Source of the DNA: an uncultured Burkholderiales bacterium
GTDB lineage: Bacteria > Pseudomonadota > Gammaproteobacteria > Burkholderiales > Burkholderiaceae_C
Length of the DNA stretch: 49,968 bases
NCBI GenBank assembly: GCA_937864005.1
Contig: CALMIL010000215.1
Location: 1-49,968 of the forward strand
Reading direction: 5' to 3'
The notes below the pieces were generated by a model. It was not told the DNA's origin and did not search any database. It was given only the letters and a program-made list of their open reading frames with translations. Positions 42,847 through 49,968 of this stretch are shown piece after piece. Positions within the stretch are counted from its first letter, which is position 1, and the number at the start of each line of letters is the position of its first letter. A program made the translations under genes and the position numbers.

Positions 42847-44580
42847 TCATTCGTTGGTCGCGGCGATGATTTCCTCGAGCGTCGTGACGCCGGAGCGCAC
42901 CTTGACGAGGCCGGACTGGCGCAGGTCGCGCACGCCTTCGCGCTGCGCCTGCGCGGCGATGTCCATCGAGGTGCCTTCGGCGAGGATGATGCGCTGGATC
43001 TCCTCGGTTATCGGCATCACCTGATAAACGCCGACCCGCCCCTTGTAACCGTTGTTGCACGATGAACAGCCGACCGCGCGGTAGGGCTTCCAGGTGCCGT
43101 CGAGTTCTTCCGCGGTGTATCCGGCCCGCAGCATCGCTTCGCGCGGGTAGTCGGCCGGTTTCTTGCAGTTCTCGCACAGCTTGCGAACGAGGCGCTGAGC
43201 GGTGATCAGGAGCACGCTGGAGGCGATGTTGAACGGCGCGACGCCCATGTTGAGCAACCGTGTGAGCGTCGTCGGCGCGTCGTTCGTGTGCAGCGTCGAC
43301 ATCACCATGTGGCCGGTCTGCGCCGCCTTGATCGCGATGTCGGCGGTCTCGAGGTCGCGGATTTCGCCGACCATGATGATGTCCGGGTCCTGACGCAGGA
43401 AGGATTTGAGCGCCGCCGAGAAGGTCAGCCCCGCCTTGTCATTGACGTTGACCTGGTTGATGCCCGGCAGATTGATTTCGGCTGGATCCTCGACCGTCGA
43501 GATATTCACGCCCGGCTGGTTCAGGATATTCAGGCAGGTGTAGAGCGAGACCGTCTTGCCGCTGCCGGTCGGGCCGGTGACGAGCACCATGCCGTAGGGC
43601 CGCTCGATTGTCTTGAGCAGGCGGTCCTTCTCGACCTTTTCGTAGCCGAGCGCCTCGATGCCGAGTTTGGCGCTGGACGGGTCCAGGATCCGGATCACGA
43701 TCTTCTCGCCGAACAGCGTCGGCAGCGTCGAGATCCGGAAGTCGATCGCCTTCGAGCCGAACTTGAGCTTCATGCGGCCGTCCTGCGGCACGCGCTTCTC
43801 GGCGATATCCAGGCGGCTGATGACCTTGATGCGCGAGGCGAGCTTGTCCTTGATCGCGATCGGCGGCTGCGTGATCTCGCGCAGTTCGCCGTCGATCCGG
43901 AAGCGCACCCGATAGTGATATTCGTAGGGCTCGAAATGCAGGTCGGATGCACGCGCGTTGATGGCGTCGATCAGCATCTTCTGCAGAAAGCGAACGACCG
44001 GCGCGTCCTCGACCTCGGAGGCGATGTCGGTTGCCTCCGAGCCGGGGGTGGCCTCTTCGGTGACGTCGAACTCGAAATCGCTCGAGACCAGCGCTTCGAG
44101 CGATTCACCGGCGCTCACCCCGGCCGACTCGAGCAATTTCGAGAGCTTGTCGTGCTCGACGATCACCCATTCGGGCGACAACTGGGTCGCGAACTTGATG
44201 CGCTCGACGGCTTCCTGGTCGGTCGGGTCGGCGCCGCCGATGAAGAGCCGGTTGCCGCGCCGCCCGAGGACGAGGATCTGATACTGCGCCGTGAGCTTGG
44301 CGTCGATCACGCCTTTGGGCAGGCGCGCGATATCGACCGCGGCCAGATCGAGCAAGGGCAGCGCGAGCGCGCTCGACAGCGTGTGCGCGAGGTCGGCCGG
44401 CGAGACCGCACCCGCACCGACCACCGACGAGATGAAGCTCGCGCGCTTCTCCTTCGCGCTGCGAACCAACCCTTCGGCCGTCTTCGCGTTGAGTTTGCCG
44501 GCGTGGACGAGCACGCGCGCAACGCCGGTCAGCGTCGAGTGGGGGGCTTCGGCCAGGGTATCCAAAGGCAAGTGCGCCAT
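42847..44580 (-). CDS. pilB: Type IV pilus assembly ATPase PilB
   Basis: A 577-residue hexameric secretion ATPase that powers pilus extension. The N-terminal GSPII_E domain (about 1-150) is followed by the ATPase core: Walker A GPTGSGKT (about 336-343), the Asp box, Walker B with DIIMVGEIRD, and the His box MSTLHTNDAPTTLTRL. A tetracysteine zinc site is formed by CENC and CSSC about 40 residues apart, the latter in GCSSCNNGYKGRVGVYQ. First gene of the leftward pilB-pilC-pilD-coaE-zapD-yacG run. ATG at 44580. Confidence 0.96.
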   Translation of the reverse strand: MAHLPLDTLAEAPHSTLTGVARVLVHAGKLNAKTAEGLVRSAKEKRASFISSVVGAGAVSPADLAHTLSSALALPLLDLAAVDIARLPKGVIDAKLTAQYQILVLGRRGNRLFIGGADPTDQEAVERIKFATQLSPEWVIVEHDKLSKLLESAGVSAGESLEALVSSDFEFDVTEEATPGSEATDIASEVEDAPVVRFLQKMLIDAINARASDLHFEPYEYHYRVRFRIDGELREITQPPIAIKDKLASRIKVISRLDIAEKRVPQDGRMKLKFGSKAIDFRISTLPTLFGEKIVIRILDPSSAKLGIEALGYEKVEKDRLLKTIERPYGMVLVTGPTGSGKTVSLYTCLNILNQPGVNISTVEDPAEINLPGINQVNVNDKAGLTFSAALKSFLRQDPDIIMVGEIRDLETADIAIKAAQTGHMVMSTLHTNDAPTTLTRLLNMGVAPFNIASSVLLITAQRLVRKLCENCKKPADYPREAMLRAGYTAEELDGTWKPYRAVGCSSCNNGYKGRVGVYQVMPITEEIQRIILAEGTSMDIAAQAQREGVRDLRQSGLVKVRSGVTTLEEIIAATNE

Positions 44581-44740
44581 TTCACGAGGTCAATCCTCGG
44601 GAATGATCGTCGATTCGATCTGACGTGTAAACCGAGAACAGACCGTGAAAACGCAACAAATCACGCCCTGACGACATGCCGACTCGCAACCGGATGCCGC
44701 GCACCGACGCTGCCGGGTGCGGGCTTGCGAATCGGAAATC

Positions 44741-44817
44741 TGGTCGGGGTGAGAGGATTCGAACCTCCGGCCTCTACGTCCCGAACGTAGCGCTCTACCA
44801 GGCTAAGCTACACCCCG
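44741..44817 (-). tRNA. tRNA-Pro (anticodon CGG)
   Basis: A 77-base cloverleaf on the minus strand. The acceptor CGGGGTG pairs with CACCCCG, the anticodon stem CTACG/CGTAG frames loop TTCGGGA with anticodon CGG reading CCG, the T loop is TTCGAAT and the 3' ACCA end is encoded. It lies 160 bp upstream of pilB and 62 bp downstream of ispB on the same strand. Confidence 0.96.
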
Positions 44818-44825
44818 AAGAAAGC

Positions 44826-44864
44826 GGGCCCGTCGGGCCCATCGGTGCGCGGCGCCGTGGCGCC
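44826..44864. terminator. Two short hairpins between ispB and tRNA-Pro
   Basis: GGGCCC-GTC-GGGCCC (44826-44840) and GGCGCC-GT-GGCGCC (44851-44864) each form a perfect 6-bp stem from self-complementary hexamers. On the minus strand the first is followed by GCTTTCTT, weak but terminator-like for ispB, immediately before the 5' end of tRNA-Pro. It could equally be a processing signal of a joint transcript. Confidence 0.4.
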
Positions 44865-44879
44865 TCGCGGGCCGGACGT

Positions 44880-45875
44880 TCAGGATGAACGCTCGACCGA
44901 TCGAACACACAATTCTAGCAGAGCCTCCCGGGCCGACGATGCCGGAAGCATGGCCGCACACTTGCGCGCGACGTCGGCCTCGGCGCGCGCCGCGTCGCGC
45001 GTCGCCTGCAGTGCGCCGGTCTTGCGCACGATCTCGACGATCTCGGGCAAGCGGGCGACTTCTCCCTGCTCGATCGCGTGGCGGATCAGCGCGCGCTCGG
45101 CGGGTTCGCTGCGCGCCATGGCCAGCAGCAGCGGCAAGGTCGGCTTGCCTTCGCGCAGGTCGTCGCCGACGTTCTTGCCAAGCTGCGTCGTCGCGCCTTC
45201 GTAGTCGAGCAGGTCGTCGACGAGCTGAAACGCGGTGCCCAGCGAGCGGCCGTAGCTTGCGCAGGCATCCTCGATCTCCGGCGTTGCCTCGGCGAGTACC
45301 GCGCCCAGGCGCGCACTCGCCTCGAACAGTTTCGCCGTCTTGAAGCGGATCACCCGCAGGTAGGCGTCGACCGCGAGGTCGGGATCATGCATGTTCATCA
45401 ACTGCATGACCTCGCCTTCGGCGATCACGTTCGTCGCGTCGGCCAGCACGTCGAGCACGCGCATCCGGTTCACCGAGACCATCATCTGGAAGGCGCGCGA
45501 ATAGAGGAAGTCGCCGACCAGCACGCTGGCGGCGTTGCCGAACAAGGCGTTCGCCGTTTCGCGCCCGCGCCGCAAGCCGGACTCGTCAACCACGTCGTCG
45601 TGAAGCAAGGTGGCGGTGTGGATGACCTCGACGATCGCGGCAAGCTCGAGACGCTCCGGTCCTTCGAAGCCGAGCGCCCCTGCGAACAGCAGGGCCAGAC
45701 GCGGCCGGATCCGCTTGCCCCCGGCACCGATGATGTAGGCGGAGATCTGGTTCACGAGCACGACGTCCGACACCAGGCGAGCGCGGATGATCGCGTCGAC
45801 CTGCGCCATCTCCGCCGCCATGGGCAGCGCGGCTTCCGGCACTGCGGACGTGAGGGGCGGTGTCAGTGTATGCAA
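44880..45875 (-). CDS. ispB: Octaprenyl diphosphate synthase-like polyprenyl synthetase
   Basis: A trans-polyprenyl diphosphate synthase that makes the ubiquinone side chain. The two aspartate-rich motifs are DDVVD (93-97) and DDLLD (220-224), with AGGKRIRP for binding isopentenyl diphosphate and LVGDFLYSRAFQMM and GKNVGDDLREGKPTLP as family blocks. The widest frame begins at TTG 45875 (331 residues). ATG 45821 would give 313 residues starting MAAEMAQVDAII, and a TACACT box inside the first codons of the longer frame favours a downstream start. Divergent from rplU-rpmA-obgE, the usual Burkholderiales arrangement. Confidence 0.93.
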   Translation of the reverse strand: MHTLTPPLTSAVPEAALPMAAEMAQVDAIIRARLVSDVVLVNQISAYIIGAGGKRIRPRLALLFAGALGFEGPERLELAAIVEVIHTATLLHDDVVDESGLRRGRETANALFGNAASVLVGDFLYSRAFQMMVSVNRMRVLDVLADATNVIAEGEVMQLMNMHDPDLAVDAYLRVIRFKTAKLFEASARLGAVLAEATPEIEDACASYGRSLGTAFQLVDDLLDYEGATTQLGKNVGDDLREGKPTLPLLLAMARSEPAERALIRHAIEQGEVARLPEIVEIVRKTGALQATRDAARAEADVARKCAAMLPASSAREALLELCVRSVERSS

Positions 45876-46008
45876 GGGGATCCCTGTGAGGTCCGGGGAA
45901 TTATAGGAACGCGCGGCGCGATGCCGGGCGCGGCGAAGCGACGGGTGTTGCAGGGCGCAACGACGGCGCGTTGCGCGGGGAACGGGGAACGGTCGATCGC
46001 GATCGCCG

Positions 46009-46017
46009 TGCTAGAAT
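46009..46017 (+). promoter_or_regulatory. Extended -10 promoter of rplU-rpmA
   Basis: TGC followed by TAGAAT is an extended -10 element about 95 bases before rplU. The 236-bp gap between ispB and rplU holds nothing else that I can name. No clear -35. Confidence 0.5.
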
Positions 46018-46111
46018 CACAGGCTCTGCGTCCCGCACAGGGTATCGCTGTCGGCGCTCGTTGCGGCGGGCCTGCAGCGACAGCGCGGATCCACTAGAAG
46101 GGGTTTTCAAC

Positions 46112-46423
46112 ATGTACGCGGTCATAAAAACCGGTGGCAAGCAATACAAGGTTGCGGCCGGCGAGAAGATCAAGATAGAACAGATTGCTGCGGACGTTGG
46201 CCAGGAAATCGTGATCGACCAGGTGCTCGCCGTCGGCGAAGGCGCCGAGCTGCAGGTCGGCACGCCCCTGGTTGCCGGCGCCAGCGTCAAGGCCACGGTG
46301 CTCGCGCAAGGGCGTCACGACAAGGTGCGCATCTTCAAGATGCGCCGTCGCAAGCACTACCAGAAGCGACAAGGCCACCGCCAGAATTTCACCGAGATCG
46401 AGATCAGCGCGGTCAGCGCCTGA
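46112..46423 (+). CDS. rplU: 50S ribosomal protein L21
   Basis: A 103-residue protein of the large subunit that binds 23S r[17 protein letters not shown] is the universal start, and [21 protein letters not shown] is the conserved RNA-binding block. ATG at 46112 with AAGGGG as a weak ribosome site upstream. Followed by rpmA after 31 bp. Confidence 0.98.
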   Translation: MYAVIKTGGKQYKVAAGEKIKIEQIAADVGQEIVIDQVLAVGEGAELQVGTPLVAGASVKATVLAQGRHDKVRIFKMRRRKHYQKRQGHRQNFTEIEISAVSA

Positions 46424-46454
46424 TCCGGCATGATTTCGGAATAGGAGCACAGAC

Positions 46455-46712
46455 ATGGCACAGAAAAAGGGCGGCGGTTCCACCCGCAACGGCCGCGATT
46501 CGAATCCCAAGATGCTCGGCGTGAAGGTGTATGGCGGGCAGGTCGTCTCGGCCGGCTCCATCATCGTGCGCCAGCGCGGCACGCAGTTTCACGCCGGCAC
46601 CAACGTCGATATCGGTCGCGACCACACCTTGTTCGCGCTCGTCGACGGCAAGGTCGATTTTTCCGTCAAGGGCCCGCTGAACCGCCGCACGGTGTCCGTC
46701 ACGGCGCTCTGA
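46455..46712 (+). CDS. rpmA: 50S ribosomal protein L27
   Basis: An 85-residue ribosomal protein whose N-terminus reaches the peptidyl transferase centre. It starts [16 protein letters not shown], then [20 protein letters not shown] and the conserved [20 protein letters not shown]. There is an AGGAG site eight bases before the ATG. The N-terminus is the mature type without a protease-cleaved prosequence. Confidence 0.98.
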   Translation: MAQKKGGGSTRNGRDSNPKMLGVKVYGGQVVSAGSIIVRQRGTQFHAGTNVDIGRDHTLFALVDGKVDFSVKGPLNRRTVSVTAL

Positions 46713-46752
46713 CGGCCGCGACGCGGCTGCCCTCGTCGTCGGCACGCACACC

Positions 46753-46776
46753 GAAGCCCCGGCACGCCGGGGCTTC
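46753..46776 (+). terminator. Strong hairpin between rpmA and obgE
   Basis: GAAGCCCCGGC and GCCGGGGCTTC form a perfect 11-bp stem with a two-base loop, followed by a short T-containing stretch (GACGTTTG). It resembles an intrinsic terminator with a weak T-tract and probably reduces read-through from the ribosomal protein genes into obgE. Confidence 0.55.
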
Positions 46777-46837
46777 GACGTTTGCGCAGCCGCTCGAGCC
46801 GGGAGCCGCACGTCGCCTCGCGCGGGTGAACACCAGC

Positions 46838-47908
46838 ATGAAATTCGTCGACGAAGCCACGATCGACATTGCCGCCGGCGCCGGCGGCAGCGGCTGCGCG
46901 AGCTTCCGGCGCGAGAAGTTCATTCCCTTCGGCGGCCCCAATGGCGGCGACGGCGGGCGTGGCGGCAGCGTCTACGCCGTCGGCGACCCGAACCTGAACA
47001 CCCTGATCGACTACCGCTATGCGCGCCGCCACGAGGCGCGCAACGGCGAGCCGGGGCGCGGCTCGGACCAGTTCGGCGCCGCGGCCGACGATATCGTGCT
47101 GCGCATGCCGATGGGCACGATCATCACCGATCTCGACAGCGAAGCGGTGCTCGCCGAGTTGCTCGTCCCGGGCGAGAAGGTGCTGCTCGCCAAGGGCGGC
47201 GATGGCGGCTTCGGCAACCTGCATTTCAAGTCGAGCACGAACCGCGCGCCGCGCCAGAAGACACCCGGCTGGCCGGGCGAGGCGCGCAAGCTGCGGCTGG
47301 AGTTGCGCGTGCTCGCCGACGTCGGCCTGCTCGGCATGCCCAACGCCGGCAAGTCGACGCTGATCGCGGCGATCTCGAACGCCCGGCCGAAGGTGGCCGA
47401 CTATCCGTTCACGACGCTGCACCCCAACCTCGGCGTGGTCCGCGTCGGGCCCGAGCAGAGCTTCGTCGTTGCAGATATCCCGGGGTTGATCGAAGGCGCC
47501 TCCGAGGGTGCCGGGCTCGGGCACCTGTTCCTGCGCCATCTGCAGCGCACCCAGCTGCTGCTGCACGTGGTCGACTTCGCGCCGCTGGACGACGCGATCG
47601 ACCCGGTCGCCCAGGTGCGCACGCTCGTCGCCGAGCTGAAGAAATACGACGCCGCGCTGCACGCCAAGCCGCGCTGGATCGTCCTCAACAAGATCGACAT
47701 GCTGCCCGCCGAGGAACGCGAGGCGTGCGTCAAGGCCTTCGTCAGGCGCCTGCGCTGGAAGGGGTCGGTATTCGCCATCTCGGCGCTCTCGCGCGAGGGC
47801 TGCGAGCCGCTGATCCGCGCCGTCTACCAGCACGTGTCGGCAGTGCGCCAGCCGGCCGCTGCCGCGGTGGACCCGCGATTTGCCGGCGCCGACGCAGGCG
47901 CAGGCTGA
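46838..47908 (+). CDS. obgE: Obg-family GTPase
   Basis: A 356-residue GTPase for late 50S assembly and growth control. The glycine-rich Obg domain (about 1-155) starts [20 protein letters not shown]; the G domain has [26 protein letters not shown] with the switch II region, and NKID. The C-terminal tail is short and Ala-rich, lacking the longer acidic tail of E. coli Obg. GTG 46826 would add four residues, but ATG 46838 matches the family. Five bp separate its stop from the proB start. Confidence 0.97.
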   Translation: MKFVDEATIDIAAGAGGSGCASFRREKFIPFGGPNGGDGGRGGSVYAVGDPNLNTLIDYRYARRHEARNGEPGRGSDQFGAAADDIVLRMPMGTIITDLDSEAVLAELLVPGEKVLLAKGGDGGFGNLHFKSSTNRAPRQKTPGWPGEARKLRLELRVLADVGLLGMPNAGKSTLIAAISNARPKVADYPFTTLHPNLGVVRVGPEQSFVVADIPGLIEGASEGAGLGHLFLRHLQRTQLLLHVVDFAPLDDAIDPVAQVRTLVAELKKYDAALHAKPRWIVLNKIDMLPAEEREACVKAFVRRLRWKGSVFAISALSREGCEPLIRAVYQHVSAVRQPAAAAVDPRFAGADAGAG

Positions 47909-47915
47909 GAATGCA

Positions 47916-49034
47916 ATGGGCATGATCGTGCAGCGCGCGCGCCGCATCGTCGTCAAGGTCGGCTCGAGCCTCGTGACGAACGAGGGCCGCGGGCTCGACG
48001 CGCAGGCGATCGGCCACTGGTGCCGCCAGCTGGCGCAGCTCGCATCGACGGGGCGCGAGGTCGTGATGGTTTCGAGCGGCGCGATCGCCGAAGGCATGAA
48101 GCGCCTGGGCTGGAAGGCGCGGCCGAAGGAGATTCACGAACTGCAGGCGGCCGCCGCGGTCGGCCAGATGGGGCTCGCCCACATGTACGAAACGCAGCTG
48201 AGCGCGCACGGACTGCGCAGCGCGCAGGTGCTGCTCACGCATGCCGACCTCGCCGACCGCGAGCGCTACCTGAACGCACGCTCGACGCTGACGACGCTGC
48301 TGCGGCTCAAGGTCGTTCCCGTCATCAACGAGAACGATACCGTCGTCAACGACGAGATCAAATTCGGCGACAACGACACCCTCGGCGCGCTCGTCGCCAA
48401 CCTCGTCGAAGCCGATGTGCTCGTCATCCTCACCGACCAGCGCGGGCTCTACGAGGCCGATCCGCGCCGCGATCCGGCGGCCCGCTTCGTCGACGAGGCA
48501 CGCGCCGGCGACCCGGAACTCGAGCGCATGGCGGGCGGCGCCGGATCCAGCATCGGCCGCGGCGGCATGCTGACCAAGGTGCTCGCGGCGCGCCGCGCGG
48601 CGCGCAGCGGCGCATCGACGGTGATCGCCTCGGGGCACGAGCACGACGTCCTGCTTCGCCTCGCGGCCGGCGAAGCGATCGGCACGGCGCTCGTCGCCGC
48701 GACGCCCAAGCTCGCCGCGCGCAAGCAGTGGATGGCCAATCACCTGCAGCTGCGCGGCGCGGTGACGATCGACGATGGCGCCGTCGCCAAGCTGCGCGAT
48801 GGCGGCAAGAGCCTGCTGCCGATCGGCATGCTGGCGGTGAAGGGCGAGTTCGCGCGCGGCGACGTCATCGCGGTGCAAAGCACGGGCGGCATCGAAGTCG
48901 CGCGCGGCCTGGCGAACTATGCGAGCGCCGAGGCGCGCCTCATCGCGCGCAAGCCGTCGAGCGAATTCGAGCGCCTGCTCGGCTTCACCGGCGAGCCCGA
49001 GATGATCCACCGCGACAACATGATCCTGTCCTGA
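47916..49034 (+). CDS. proB: Glutamate 5-kinase
   Basis: A 372-residue enzyme phosphorylating glutamate in the first step of proline synthesis. The amino-acid kinase domain (1-260) begins [19 protein letters not shown], with [39 protein letters not shown] segment ([20 protein letters not shown]) and [15 protein letters not shown]. The C-terminal PUA domain (about 285-360) is present, as in enteric ProB. ATG 47916 is the first credible start. Sits after obgE, a common proteobacterial pairing. Confidence 0.97.
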   Translation: MGMIVQRARRIVVKVGSSLVTNEGRGLDAQAIGHWCRQLAQLASTGREVVMVSSGAIAEGMKRLGWKARPKEIHELQAAAAVGQMGLAHMYETQLSAHGLRSAQVLLTHADLADRERYLNARSTLTTLLRLKVVPVINENDTVVNDEIKFGDNDTLGALVANLVEADVLVILTDQRGLYEADPRRDPAARFVDEARAGDPELERMAGGAGSSIGRGGMLTKVLAARRAARSGASTVIASGHEHDVLLRLAAGEAIGTALVAATPKLAARKQWMANHLQLRGAVTIDDGAVAKLRDGGKSLLPIGMLAVKGEFARGDVIAVQSTGGIEVARGLANYASAEARLIARKPSSEFERLLGFTGEPEMIHRDNMILS

Positions 49035-49063
49035 CGCGCCGGGCGGCGGCGCGCGATCTCGTC

Positions 49064-49669
49064 TCAGCTCCCGCCGCTGGACGGCAGAACCGATGCAGGC
49101 GGGTCTTCGGCGGTGTCGAGCGGCGCCGGGCGGGACAAGGGCTCGTGCGGACGCATCGGCCGCATGCCGGAGCGCAGATAGCGGTTCTGGTGACCGATGC
49201 GCGGCAGGAAGCGCGACAACTCGGTGAGCGCCATCTCGTAGACGCCGCGCTTGAATTCGATCACGACTTCGAGCGGGACCCAGTATTCGTTCCAGCGCCA
49301 GGCGTCGAACTCGGGGTGGTCGGTAGCGCGCAGGTTCAGGTCGCTGTCGTGCCCGGTGAGCTGGAGCAGGAACCAGATCTGCTTCTGGCCGCGGTAGTGG
49401 CCGCGCGCATCGCGCCGGATGAAGTGGTCCGGCACCTCGTAGCGCAGCCAGTCGCGGGTGCGCGCGACGATGCGCACGTGCTGCTGCTGCAGCCCCACCT
49501 CTTCGTGCAGTTCGCGGTACATCGCCTGCTCGGGCGATTCGCCGTGCTTGATGCCACCCTGTGGAAACTGCCACGAGTGGGTGCGCAGCCTCTTGCCCCA
49601 GAACACCTGGTTCCGATGGTTCAGCAAGATGATGCCGACGTTGGGTCGAAACCCCTCACGGTCGAGCAT
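49064..49669 (-). CDS. rppH: RNA pyrophosphohydrolase RppH
   Basis: A 201-residue Nudix enzyme that removes pyrophosphate from the 5' ends of mRNA, triggering decay. It starts [27 protein letters not shown] and its Nudix box is at residues 38-60 ([23 protein letters not shown] pattern, with REL-x-EE-x-GL). The segment [11 protein letters not shown] and [12 protein letters not shown] match RppH. Longer than the E. coli protein because of a Pro-rich tail. ATG 49669; divergent from proS, with TTGCAA/AATAAT elements in between. Confidence 0.95.
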   Translation of the reverse strand: MLDREGFRPNVGIILLNHRNQVFWGKRLRTHSWQFPQGGIKHGESPEQAMYRELHEEVGLQQQHVRIVARTRDWLRYEVPDHFIRRDARGHYRGQKQIWFLLQLTGHDSDLNLRATDHPEFDAWRWNEYWVPLEVVIEFKRGVYEMALTELSRFLPRIGHQNRYLRSGMRPMRPHEPLSRPAPLDTAEDPPASVLPSSGGS

Positions 49670-49697
49670 AATCAACCCCAGATTCTTCGTTGGATTC

Positions 49698-49725
49698 ATT
49701 ATTGCATCGGCGCTACAGCTTGCAA
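49698..49725 (-). promoter_or_regulatory. Candidate sigma-70 promoter of rppH
   Basis: On the minus strand TTGCAA (49725-49720) is followed after 16 bases by AATAAT (49703-49698), preceded by TG one base upstream. The implied start is about 20 bases before the rppH ATG. Confidence 0.5.
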
Positions 49726-49825
49726 CCCTGCACTTTCCCGCAGGGACTTCGCGCAGGCTGCGGCCCATCGGTCGCGCCGATCGCAGCTCCGCCCGATCAC
49801 CCACCAAGCGAGCCGTAGCGCGCCG

Positions 49826-49968
49826 ATGAGAGCTTCGAACTTCTTCATCTCCACCCTCAAGGAAGCGCCGGCCGACGCGGAGGTGAAGAGCCATCAGCTG
49901 ATGATGCGCGCCGGCTTCATCAAGCGCCTCTCCGCGGGCATCTACAGCTATATGCCGATCGCGCTGCG
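49826..49968 (+). CDS. proS: Prolyl-tRNA synthetase, N-terminal part (ProS), cut by window edge
   Basis: The first 47 codons of a class II aminoacyl-tRNA synthetase charging tRNA-Pro. The beginning [19 protein letters not shown] and the segment [20 protein letters not shown] match bacterial ProS; the rest lies beyond the right edge. ATG at 49826, divergent from rppH as in many Burkholderiales. Confidence 0.93.
   Translation, partial: MRASNFFISTLKEAPADAEVKSHQLMMRAGFIKRLSAGIYSYMPIAL

Overview
The window is a stretch of very GC-rich bacterial chromosome that reads as a betaproteobacterium, most likely order Burkholderiales. This rests on family-level gene recognition and gene order: dusB-fis-purH, argB/HAD/slmA, hisI-hisE-hinT-tatABC, petABC-sspA-sspB-tRNA-Thr, secA next to yacG-zapD-coaE-pilD-pilC-pilB, and rplU-rpmA-obgE-proB-rppH-proS. 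A phasin indicates polyhydroxyalkanoate granules, and a cytochrome bc1 complex indicates aerobic respiration. The genus cannot be fixed from the sequence.

Layout. 1-1.6 kb: purH (cut by the left edge), fis and dusB, one leftward operon. 1.7-7.2 kb: a YqaA membrane protein, then leftward genes for a patatin-like lipase, a phasin, a dienelactone hydrolase-type enzyme, a D-amino-acid/D-arginine dehydrogenase-like flavoprotein and a DmeF/CzcD-type metal exporter. 7.3-12.1 kb, rightward: argB, a Dph6-like PP-loop ATPase, a HAD phosphatase, slmA, a DUF815 ATPase and a MutT-type Nudix protein with a five-unit 33-bp repeat at its front. 12.1-15.5 kb, rightward: hisI, hisE, a small membrane protein and hinT joined by ATGA overlaps, then tatA, tatB, tatC. 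15.5-27.2 kb: an HtrA-type protease, three metallopeptidase-type genes (M3, DUF885, M32), an aldo/keto reductase, pdxA, a 900-residue DUF1631 protein and mscL. 27.5-31.7 kb: petABC and sspAB. 31.9-35.4 kb: tRNA-Thr, an orphan lipoprotein of lower GC and a 961-residue cyclase-like/STAND/TPR regulator; this is the most accessory-looking part. 35.5-49.97 kb: dciA, secA, yacG, zapD, coaE, the pilus assembly genes pilD-pilC-pilB, tRNA-Pro, ispB, rplU-rpmA, obgE, proB, rppH and the start of proS.

Functional links. The twin-arginine Rieske protein PetA is a predicted client of the TatABC system 13 kb upstream. SspB carries the C-terminal ClpX-binding tail. Fis, SlmA, ZapD, DciA and Obg connect the region to chromosome organisation, replication and division. 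I see no phage, insertion sequence, CRISPR array or obvious defence island. The more unusual signals are small: a repeated hairpin-ATG module with a mini-ORF ending one base before tatC, the in-frame repeat before mutT, a 99-bp in-frame duplication in the lipase gene that contains a palindrome, several genes whose -10 box lies only 6-8 bases from the start codon (probable leaderless mRNAs), and the tRNA-Thr-linked lipoprotein/STAND pair. Large open frames antisense to real genes were treated as GC artefacts.
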